The notes under the pieces are model-generated. The model did not search any database. It was not told the DNA's origin and worked only from the letters and a program-made list of their open reading frames with translations. Position numbers and translations under genes: made by a program. A DNA stretch of 6,401 nt from Balneolaceae bacterium. Its GTDB lineage: Bacteria > Bacteroidota > Rhodothermia > Balneolales > Balneolaceae. The first letter of the stretch is position 1, and each line of letters begins with the position of its first letter. The stretch is from contig SLGL01000324.1 of the NCBI GenBank assembly GCA_007123785.1, positions 1 to 6,401 of the forward strand, written 5' to 3'. Shown piece after piece: positions 1-5,365 of this stretch.

Positions 1-668
1 TGTCCCATCCGACCGATGGGCTGGGTTTTTGAGAGCACTTCAAACATCTCCTTCTCTCTGCCGGGGTAGTGCTGTTTCAGGTAACCATCCACAAACGGTG
101 TATGTACGCGCGCCGGGGAGATGGAATTGCAGCGGATCTTTTCATCGAGGTAGTCCCTGGCGATGCTGAAGGTCATTGCCAGCACGGCACCTTTGCTTGT
201 GGAATACGCGAAACGGTCGGGGATACCCATGGTTGAGACGATCGAAGCGAGATTTAAAATCACGCCGCCTCCGCTTTTTTTCATCTGCTTCACACCGGCT
301 AACGAGCAGTTGTAAACGCCTTTCACATTTACAGACTGAACCCGGTCAAAATCTTCTTCGGTGGTTTCTTCGAGATTGCCAATGGCCGCTACCCCGGCAT
401 TATTCACCAGAATGTTAAGCCTCTGTTTTTTATCAAAAATCTCCTCAAACAATTTCAGGGTTGACTTTTGATCGACCACATTGGCAGGATGAAAGCGGAC
501 GTTCCCGCCTTCAGCTGTGATTTCATCAACGGTTTGAGCCGCCGATTCTTCATCGAGGTCCAGGATATGAACATCGGCACCACGAGCAGCAAAAAGCCTG
601 GCGATAGCTTTACCGATTCCTTTGGCTGCGCCAGTTACTACGGCTGTTTTCTTTTCGAGTGAGAACAT
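1..668 (-). CDS. Short-chain dehydrogenase/reductase (classical SDR, NAD-type), 3' end cut by window edge
   Basis: Translating the minus strand from the ATG at 668-666 gives an open frame of 222 codons that leaves the window without a stop. The Rossmann glycine motif TGAAKGIG is at residues 12-19, and Asp37 at the end of the second strand favours NAD(H). NNAG is at 89-92, the structural Asn at 114, and the catalytic Ser142, Tyr155 and Lys159 (YSTSK) are all present. The usual PG after the catalytic helix is PA here (SPARVHTP, 184-191). Classical SDRs are about 250 residues, so roughly 30 C-terminal residues are missing. The C-terminal part (HTPFVDGYLK, then KTQPIGRMG) resembles sugar or sugar-acid dehydrogenases such as 2-keto-3-deoxy-L-fuconate dehydrogenases. 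That resemblance is from memory and the substrate is not proven. It is a cytosolic oxidoreductase with no signal peptide. No Shine-Dalgarno precedes the start, and the gene is divergent from the hydrolase at 879. Confidence 0.93.
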   Translation of the reverse strand, partial: MFSLEKKTAVVTGAAKGIGKAIARLFAARGADVHILDLDEESAAQTVDEITAEGGNVRFHPANVVDQKSTLKLFEEIFDKKQRLNILVNNAGVAAIGNLEETTEEDFDRVQSVNVKGVYNCSLAGVKQMKKSGGGVILNLASIVSTMGIPDRFAYSTSKGAVLAMTFSIARDYLDEKIRCNSISPARVHTPFVDGYLKQHYPGREKEMFEVLSKTQPIGRMG

Positions 669-783
669 ACGTTATAATTCATTAGTAGTTAGCAGACACC
701 CGTTAATATCTCTATTGATTCCTTTGCCTGCAAACGGAAATGTCAATTCAAGGGCTATTCATCATGAAGTATTCAGAACGAAT

Positions 784-797
784 TGAAATAAATTTCA
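784..797. repeat. Perfect short palindrome in divergent spacer (possible operator)
   Basis: TGAAAT (784-789) and ATTTCA (792-797) are perfect inverted copies separated by AA. They lie in the 210-bp spacer between the divergent SDR and hydrolase genes, a position where a dimeric repressor could control either side. A 6-bp A/T-rich palindrome can easily arise by chance, so the regulatory role is speculative. No convincing promoter of either the sigma-70 or the Bacteroidota TTG/TAnnTTTG type was found nearby. Confidence 0.25.
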
Positions 798-878
798 GAT
801 ATTGTAAACGGCCGAAAAAAGAACGATCATCGGATATAACAACTTTTTGCTGATTTTTTCACTTTCAAACTCACCTGT

Positions 879-1748
879 ATGAAAAAACAGATCTTCAAAA
901 ATGAAGGCGCAAAGGCCCGGATGGTAGATTGGTACGAGAGATTTCTCAATCGTTCGGTGATCCCAGCAAAATCTGTCGAAGTACCCACATCTTTCGGCAG
1001 CAGCCATCTGTTAATTGCCGGAAACCCTGATAAACCTCCTCTTGTTTGCCTGCACTCAATGATGACCAGTTCAGCTCATTTGCTGTCGGAGCTGGACAGG
1101 CTTTTTGATCAGTTTTATCTGATTATACCTGATATTCCCGGACAATCTGTGCGTGGTTTGCCGCTGCGCCTTGCATATACTGATGATTCACATGCACGTT
1201 GGCTGAAAGAAATCCTCGATGGGCTAAAATTAAAAAAGGTACAGCTATTCGGGGTGAGCCTGGGTGGATTTGTAGGCCGACAGTTTGCCACACTGAACCC
1301 GGAGAGAACAGAGTCTCTTACCCTGTTGGTACCTGCCGGTATTGTTCAGGGCTCAATGCTGAAAGGTTTTGCAGAAATGGCTCTTCCGATGGTTCTCTAT
1401 CGATTTCATCCTTCTGAAAAAAACCTCAGTTGGCTGGTTCATCCTCTGATGACCACCTGGGATGATGACTGGGCATACTATCTCGGGGATACTTTTCGAG
1501 ATTTTGTACCCAATTTGAAAATACCTCCATTGGCATCCGATAATGAGCTGAAAAAATTAACGATGCCATGTCTGATTATTGCAGCAGAATACGACATTTC
1601 TTTTCCCGGCCGGCGCCTGCTTGAGCGTGTAATCAATGCGATTCCCGGTTCCGAAACAGAACTTATTAAAGACAGTCGTCACTGTCCGCCAACAACACCC
1701 GAATTCAGGCGCTGGCTGGCCGAACGGATGATCTCTTTTCTGAATTAA
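879..1748 (+). CDS. Alpha/beta-fold hydrolase (probable carboxylesterase-like)
   Basis: A complete 289-residue protein with the layout of an alpha/beta hydrolase. The oxyanion-loop region is LVCLHS (55-60), with HS in place of the common HG. PDIPGQS (84-90) follows strand 4. The nucleophile elbow is GVSLGG (125-130), with Ser127 as nucleophile. Asp239 (AEYD) and His268 (SRH) complete the triad, and a tryptophan-rich cap lies at about 160-220. Length is normal for single-domain esterases. The N-terminal pattern, a helix then a strand with TSFG before the core, recalls Bacillus CesB/YbfK-type carboxylesterases, from memory only. There is no signal peptide, so it is probably cytosolic. The substrate could be an ester, lactone or similar bond. 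The start is the first ATG of the frame and has an A/T-rich leader without Shine-Dalgarno. The next gene in the same direction, an SDR, begins 120 bp later. Confidence 0.93.
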   Translation: MKKQIFKNEGAKARMVDWYERFLNRSVIPAKSVEVPTSFGSSHLLIAGNPDKPPLVCLHSMMTSSAHLLSELDRLFDQFYLIIPDIPGQSVRGLPLRLAYTDDSHARWLKEILDGLKLKKVQLFGVSLGGFVGRQFATLNPERTESLTLLVPAGIVQGSMLKGFAEMALPMVLYRFHPSEKNLSWLVHPLMTTWDDDWAYYLGDTFRDFVPNLKIPPLASDNELKKLTMPCLIIAAEYDISFPGRRLLERVINAIPGSETELIKDSRHCPPTTPEFRRWLAERMISFLN

Positions 1749-1805
1749 AAGGCGAGCTACCTGCAATATGTCTTATTCGGGAATTTCTTGCATCGGAACG
1801 ACATA

Positions 1806-1826
1806 ACTTCAATTTTAAGTTGAAGT
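1806..1826. repeat. Inverted repeat upstream of SDR gene (operator or weak hairpin)
   Basis: ACTTCAA (1806-1812) and TTGAAGT (1820-1826) are perfect 7-bp inverted copies with a 7-nt spacer. A third copy of the half-site core, ACTTCA, occurs at 1848-1853, just before the SDR start at 1869. No T-run follows, so an intrinsic terminator for the hydrolase gene is unlikely. A protein-binding site in the SDR promoter region fits the position better, but this is inference. Confidence 0.3.
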
Positions 1827-1868
1827 ATCAGAACACAACAAACGTAAACTTCAGACCACTTATTTATT

Positions 1869-2612
1869 ATGGAAGAAATTATCATTACAGGAGCTTCGAG
1901 AGGTTTCGGTCGTCATGTGGCTCATCAATTGGCGAAAGAAGGGCGCCGTCTTCACCTCATTTCACGAGGTGAGTCCAAGAAAACCGCAGACGAAGTGCGA
2001 GAAAGAGGAGGGGAAGTAATGTCCTGGCCGATGGATCTGAGTTTAACCGATCACATTGAGGAGTCCTTTAAACCTGTCTTGAATGAAATCGGCAAAGAGT
2101 CAGCAGATTTTATCGGGCTGATTAACAATGCCGGAACACTTAAACCGGTTGGCCCGCTGGGCAAGTACGATACAGCTGATTATCGTGCTCACCTGGAGCT
2201 GAACTACGTGTCTCCCGCATTACTGACTCATCTTTTTGTTAAACGATTTCAGGATGTTTCAGCTACGAAACGGGTGCTTTTTGTCGGGTCGGGTGCTTCA
2301 CAGAGGCCTATTCACGGATGGAGCCACTACTGCAGCAGTAAGGCGGGAGTGGATATGCTGGCAAAAACCGTTGCTTTGGAACAGGACACCATGAAGCATC
2401 CTGTAAAAACCGCTGTATTCAATCCCGGCCGCATTGAAACCGACATGCAGAAACTGCTCCGTGAGTTGGATAAAGAAGATTTTCCCCTGGTCGATGATTT
2501 CATTGCCTCTGCCACCGATGGTCGCAATCTTCCGCCGGAGCAGATGGCCGAGGAGCTGGCTGCTATTTTTACCGGCAATGAGTTCCCGCACGGTGAGATT
2601 ACAGGTCGATAA
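1869..2612 (+). CDS. SDR family oxidoreductase (NADP-type, sepiapterin/benzil reductase-like)
   Basis: A complete 247-residue classical SDR. The cofactor motif TGASRGFG is at 7-14. Arg11 within it and the Ser-Arg pair at 32-33 after the second strand both favour NADP(H). NNAG is at 86-89, the structural Asn at 111 (LELNYVSP), catalytic Ser141 in SGAS, Tyr154 and Lys158 in YCSSK, and the PGRIETDM turn at 186-193. Deep conservation of all catalytic residues argues for an active enzyme. The overall look (ITGASRGFG, LELNYVSP, NPGRIETDM) matches the sepiapterin-reductase / YueD benzil-reductase branch, which reduces carbonyls. That branch assignment is moderate confidence and the real substrate is unknown. 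It is not a recent duplicate of the SDR at the left edge, whose cofactor preference and catalytic surroundings differ. There is no Shine-Dalgarno before the ATG. Confidence 0.94.
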   Translation: MEEIIITGASRGFGRHVAHQLAKEGRRLHLISRGESKKTADEVRERGGEVMSWPMDLSLTDHIEESFKPVLNEIGKESADFIGLINNAGTLKPVGPLGKYDTADYRAHLELNYVSPALLTHLFVKRFQDVSATKRVLFVGSGASQRPIHGWSHYCSSKAGVDMLAKTVALEQDTMKHPVKTAVFNPGRIETDMQKLLRELDKEDFPLVDDFIASATDGRNLPPEQMAEELAAIFTGNEFPHGEITGR

Positions 2613-2759
2613 ACCATGATTCATTCCCGGAATATGAACGGCTCCTTAACGAAATAGTAAACTACTATGGGACATAAACTTACACTCTTCAAATATGATT
2701 ACTGCAAGCTGTTCAGCGGTAGAATTTTGTCAGATAATCATATAAACAGGCTTTCATCA

Positions 2760-2802
2760 ATCGGCAGGCAAGTCAAGTTTTGGATTGCTGATTGCTGCCG
2801 AT
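2760..2802. repeat. Bulged stem-loop with internal tandem heptamer
   Basis: ATCGGCAG (2760-2767) pairs perfectly with CTGCCGAT (2795-2802). Allowing one bulged G at 2768 extends the pairing through CAA/TTG to 11 bp. The loop is about 21 nt. The right half contains two adjacent GATTGCT copies (2783-2789 and 2790-2796), the second overlapping the right arm. No T-run follows, so it is not a standard terminator. The pairing is seen directly; the role is unknown. Confidence 0.35.
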
Positions 2803-2879
2803 CCCTTATATTGTTTGATTGACTCTATGTCGTGTCAAAGTTAGAACGAGGGCAAGTCGTCGAATGAGTTATTCGAATT

Positions 2880-2922
2880 ATGAGCCAATGAAGGTGATTG
2901 GGATAATCCCGGATCGGCTCAT
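2880..2922. repeat. Nested inverted repeat
   Basis: An outer 7-bp pair, ATGAGCC (2880-2886) with GGCTCAT (2916-2922), encloses GAT/ATC (2896-2898 with 2913-2915) and the inner hairpin GGGA-TAA-TCCC (2900-2910). A 9-nt unpaired stretch (2887-2895) interrupts the left side. It could be a structured RNA element or a DNA cruciform. It lies about 90 bp upstream of the lipoprotein gene and has no terminator-like T tract. Confidence 0.35.
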
Positions 2923-3010
2923 CAGATGACGCAACACTTATACAGGAGACACGGTACAAGTAATGATTCGCGTTCCAATATTGCCCAAACTCAATAAACT
3001 AATGTAATTT

Positions 3011-3643
3011 ATGATTACACGACCCACGATTTACCCTCTTGCACTCTTGTTAATTTTTCTTTCTGCCTGCGGAGAAGCAGAGCCTCCCGAAACTCAATAT
3101 GATCACGCTCCTGAAGAGACTGGTATGACCCAGGAACTGGGCCCTGAGCAGATTGCTTTTTGGGATAATATCCAGCAACACTGCGGTAATGCGTACGAAG
3201 GCGTTCTGGCGGATGCCACTCCTTTCTATCACTCTTTTGATGTTGACAGGATTGTGATTCATGTTCGAAATTGCACCGATACTCTCACTCATATCTCACT
3301 GCACCTCGATGATAATCACTCTCGAAACCTGCTTCTGACCAAAGCCGATGGAACACTCCGCCTGAAACACGACCACCGCAATGAAGACGGAACGGAAGAG
3401 GAGATCACCCAATACGGCGGCAACGCCCCTCAACCCGGGCTTGAAACCCGCCAGATTTTTGAGGCGGATGCACACACTGCCGAAATCCTGCCTGACCGTT
3501 TCGATAATTTCTGGTTCATGGATCTCATGGATGAAGAAACGTTTGCCTATGGTGTTCACTGGCCCAAACATGGTAACTCTATCCGGATGGAATTTGATAT
3601 CAGTAATCCAGTAGAAGCACCGCCTACTCCCTGGGGATATTGA
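3011..3643 (+). CDS. Conserved lipoprotein of unknown function
   Basis: A complete 210-residue protein. The N-terminus is a lipoprotein signal: Arg4, a hydrophobic run at about 8-18, and the lipobox LSAC (17-20) with Cys20 as the lipidated residue. The acidic Gly-Glu-Ala-Glu that follows gives no clear inner-membrane retention signal, so outer-membrane or surface location is possible. The mature part has only two other cysteines (58 and 88), which could form a disulfide. Conserved-looking blocks are FWDNIQQHCG (50-59), HLDDNHSRN (98-106), LRLKHDHRNEDG (116-127), YGG (135-137), FAYGVHWP (178-185) and EFDISNPVEAPPTPWG (194-209). I recall similar blocks in uncharacterised secreted proteins of other bacteria, including proteobacteria. 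No enzyme motif is evident, although the HDHRNEDG cluster could bind metal (speculative). A hairpin follows 3 bp after the stop, suggesting a single-gene transcript. Confidence 0.88.
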   Translation: MITRPTIYPLALLLIFLSACGEAEPPETQYDHAPEETGMTQELGPEQIAFWDNIQQHCGNAYEGVLADATPFYHSFDVDRIVIHVRNCTDTLTHISLHLDDNHSRNLLLTKADGTLRLKHDHRNEDGTEEEITQYGGNAPQPGLETRQIFEADAHTAEILPDRFDNFWFMDLMDEETFAYGVHWPKHGNSIRMEFDISNPVEAPPTPWGY

Positions 3644-3646
3644 TCT

Positions 3647-3667
3647 CAAAATAAGGGTTTTATTTTG
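3647..3667 (+). terminator. A/T-rich hairpin after lipoprotein stop (possible weak terminator)
   Basis: CAAAATAA (3647-3654) and TTATTTTG (3660-3667) form a perfect 8-bp stem with the loop GGGTT, starting 3 bp after the TGA at 3641-3643. The right arm is itself T-rich, but the stem is almost pure A/T and no T-run follows, so termination would be weak. Position makes it plausible; strength does not. Confidence 0.3.
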
Positions 3668-3710
3668 CATACCTTAAAATTCATTTTCATTCTATCCATC
3701 ACAGATCGTT

Positions 3711-3727
3711 GATTATCAAAAATAATC
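3711..3727 (+). promoter_or_regulatory. Hairpin immediately upstream of the TTG start
   Basis: GATTAT (3711-3716) and ATAATC (3722-3727) are a perfect 6-bp inverted repeat with loop CAAAA, ending 6 nt before the TTG at 3734. It occupies the place a ribosome binding site would take, and no Shine-Dalgarno is present. It might tune initiation or bind a regulator. It may equally be chance in A/T-rich DNA. Confidence 0.25.
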
Positions 3728-3733
3728 TCTGAA

Positions 3734-4747
3734 TTGAACTTTTCACGCGAAATTTTACATAAACGCCACCGGCTCTCGCATGCTCAGATAGATCAGCTTC
3801 TGGGGAAAGAGACCATAAAAAAATATCTGCCTCAAAAACTTCACCGGCTTAAACAGCTTGGCCTGTTTCTTCAGCTTACTAAGGATCTGCGCGAGCGGGA
3901 TATCTGGTTTATGATTATCAAAGGGCCATTGCTTTCGGAGCGGCTTTATGGTGATCCAACATTTCGTGTAATGAGAGATTTTGATCTGCTGGTGAAGCCA
4001 GTGGATGTAGGAAGGGCAGTGCAAATTTTTAAAGCATACGGTTATGAGCCAGATAATTTTTCATGGCCCCAATCAGAAAAAAAGCAAAAAATTGCCGCAT
4101 CGCTTACCAATCAGTATTTAATGAGGAACCGTGAGGATAATATCGTGGCTGAGCTCCACTGGAATCTATTTACAGTCCGTCTGACCAAACCAGAACGGCT
4201 ACAAAAAATCCTTGATAGCAATTCCGAAACAACAACGTTCAGCGGGCAGCCTTTTCACGTTTTCAGCAGGGAGTTTGAACTGCTATATCTGATCATTCAC
4301 GGCGGCCTTCACGCCTGGAACCGGCTTAAATGGCTGGCTGATATTCGTGCATATCTTGATAAACTTCCACCGAATAATGAGGCGTTCAACAAACTGGTAA
4401 CCGAACTGCACGCTCACCGGTTTGTTGATGTGTGCAATGCCGCACTTGAGAAATATTTTCCCGGAGCACTCCTTTTGCCAAATCAGGGTACAGATGTATC
4501 AAAGGCGGCGGCATATGTTTTCGAGCAGATTGAGCATGAATCGGGAGATCCTAAAGAAACACTTTCAGAAAAAGTGGCAGAATTTCGTTACAAGATGAGT
4601 CTTTCTGGCTATCTTCCATATAAAAGAAGCCTGGCTAAGGTTTTCGGATCCACAAAAAATGATCTGAACTACGATTTTTTACCACCTTATAAACTCTTTT
4701 TCTATCTGTTCCGGCCCTTTGGTTACCTGCACAGGAAGTTCAGTTAA
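3734..4747 (+). CDS. Nucleotidyltransferase-fold family protein (NTP_transf_5 type), TTG start
   Basis: A 337-residue protein whose pol-beta-like nucleotidyltransferase core shows KGPLL at 63-67, YGDP (72-75) and the metal-binding pair Asp82/Asp84 in RDFDLLV. Glu140 in AELHWNLF is a candidate third carboxylate. A second family hallmark lies at 189-208: HGGLHAWNRLKWLADIRAYL, with His189, His193, Trp195, Lys199, Trp200 and Asp203. The family transfers nucleotides to unknown acceptors. Members often sit near polysaccharide or peptide-modification genes, but this one has no such neighbour here. The frame is open only from 3713 and has no ATG before residue 60 (3911). Starting there would leave only two residues before the Lys-Gly motif and remove the N-terminal helices. 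The TTG at 3734 is therefore the best start, with no Shine-Dalgarno. It is probably cytosolic. Length is close to, or slightly short of, the usual size as I remember it. Confidence 0.85.
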   Translation: MNFSREILHKRHRLSHAQIDQLLGKETIKKYLPQKLHRLKQLGLFLQLTKDLRERDIWFMIIKGPLLSERLYGDPTFRVMRDFDLLVKPVDVGRAVQIFKAYGYEPDNFSWPQSEKKQKIAASLTNQYLMRNREDNIVAELHWNLFTVRLTKPERLQKILDSNSETTTFSGQPFHVFSREFELLYLIIHGGLHAWNRLKWLADIRAYLDKLPPNNEAFNKLVTELHAHRFVDVCNAALEKYFPGALLLPNQGTDVSKAAAYVFEQIEHESGDPKETLSEKVAEFRYKMSLSGYLPYKRSLAKVFGSTKNDLNYDFLPPYKLFFYLFRPFGYLHRKFS

Positions 4748-4754
4748 TCTTCTT
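4733..4754 (+). terminator. Weak stem-loop at end of nucleotidyltransferase gene
   Basis: AGGAAG (4733-4738) can pair with CTTCTT (4749-4754) with one G-T wobble and a 10-nt loop that contains the stop codon region. A T-rich run follows (4755-4765, interrupted). It sits in the 28-bp gap between two convergent genes, where termination is expected, but the stem is poor. Confidence 0.18.
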
Positions 4755-4775
4755 TATGTTTTTATCTGAAATATC

Positions 4776-5345
4776 TCATTTAACATTTCGTTCCCGCACC
4801 AGGTATTTTGCCACGGCTGCAAGTACTACGGAATGATGAATCACTCCATCACTTACCAGGCTGAAAAATTGTTCCATCGGCTCAGTGTGAACCCGGATGT
4901 CTTCATGACCATCGGTCTGCTGCTCGCTGATTTTCCGGCAATCTTCTGCAATATAGAAATGTGTGTAGTTGCTGAGAATAGCAGGGTTTGAACTGGCTTT
5001 ACCCAAAAACGTCCAATTATCGGAGTGGTAGCCGGTCTCTTCCAGGAGCTCTCGTTTAGCAGCTTTAAGCGGTTGTTCTCCCTTATCTACCATTCCACCG
5101 GGAATTTCAAGGGATACTTCGTGGATTCCTGCACGATATTGCTCTACGAGTACGACTTCTTGTTTTTGGGTCAGTGCGATGACATTGATCCATTCAGGTG
5201 CATTTAGCACATAAAAAGGGGCTGGATCTTTCGATTGATCGGGAATCAAGTCTCTCTGATGAAGTGAGAAAATAGGAGTTTCCAAGAGTTTCGTATCTTT
5301 CGACACTTTCCATTTAGGTTTCGAAAATTCAAACTTATCAGGCAT
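4776..5345 (-). CDS. Nudix hydrolase, ADP-ribose pyrophosphatase type
   Basis: A complete 189-residue Nudix protein. The Nudix box fits GX5EX7REUXEEXGU exactly: Gly84, Glu90, Arg98, Glu99, Leu100, Glu102, Glu103, Gly105 and Tyr106, with the glutamates binding the catalytic divalent metals. VEQYR (67-71) and EIPGG (80-84) precede it. Pro121 lies 15 residues after the end of the box, the spacing described for ADP-ribose pyrophosphatases, which cleave ADP-ribose to AMP and ribose 5-phosphate and usually act as cytosolic homodimers. Another NDP-sugar or dinucleotide substrate cannot be excluded. The gene ends 28 bp from the convergent nucleotidyltransferase gene. Its start codon is only 20 bp from the start of AMP nucleosidase on the other strand, so its promoter must lie at least partly within that gene's coding region. 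Confidence 0.92.
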   Translation of the reverse strand: MPDKFEFSKPKWKVSKDTKLLETPIFSLHQRDLIPDQSKDPAPFYVLNAPEWINVIALTQKQEVVLVEQYRAGIHEVSLEIPGGMVDKGEQPLKAAKRELLEETGYHSDNWTFLGKASSNPAILSNYTHFYIAEDCRKISEQQTDGHEDIRVHTEPMEQFFSLVSDGVIHHSVVLAAVAKYLVRERNVK

Positions 5346-5365
5346 TCGTTTAAGATCAGATTAAC

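Larger units (their letters stand above)
2613..3010. other. 398-bp stretch without a convincing gene, rich in inverted repeats
   Basis: No reading frame here has recognisable domains. It holds a 5-1-5 palindrome (ATTCC-C-GGAAT, 2623-2633), a 51-codon open frame (2667-2822), a bulged stem (2760-2802), an 8-bp palindrome ATTCGAAT (2871-2878), a nested inverted repeat (2880-2922), and a 13-codon frame from 2888. The lipoprotein promoter presumably lies at the right end, but no clear promoter elements were found. Possible explanations are a decayed gene, a structured leader or small RNA, or ordinary noncoding DNA. Confidence 0.6.

Noticed and set aside
176..662. Plus-strand open frames at the left edge
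   Set aside because: They are antisense to the partial SDR, which has every classical catalytic motif on the minus strand.
672..677. TATAAT on the plus strand near the left SDR start
   Set aside because: No matching -35 element is present upstream, and the sequence is A/T-rich enough to give this by chance.
741..746. TTGACA on the minus strand upstream of the left SDR
   Set aside because: No acceptable -10 at about 17 bp, and this consensus is not expected in a Bacteroidota-like host.
2298..2624. Minus-strand open frames over the end of the second SDR gene
   Set aside because: They overlap the conserved YCSSK and PGRIETDM coding region and their translations show no family features.
2647..2855. 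CCTTAAC and GTTAGAA resembling integron attC core sites
   Set aside because: Neither fits the RYYYAAC / GTTRRRY consensus fully, they are too far apart, and there is no integrase or cassette array.
3296..3670. 124-codon minus-strand open frame
   Set aside because: Antisense to the lipoprotein gene, whose signal peptide and patterned blocks are far more convincing; the minus-strand translation has no domain or plausible start.
3911..4747. Alternative ATG start for the nucleotidyltransferase
   Set aside because: It would place the catalytic Lys-Gly at residue 4 and remove helices that belong to the fold; TTG at 3734 keeps them.
5294..5322. TATCTTTC and TAGGTTTC as TAnnTTTG-like promoter elements for amn
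   Set aside because: Both lack the final G and there is no TTG at the proper distance; they also lie inside the Nudix coding sequence.
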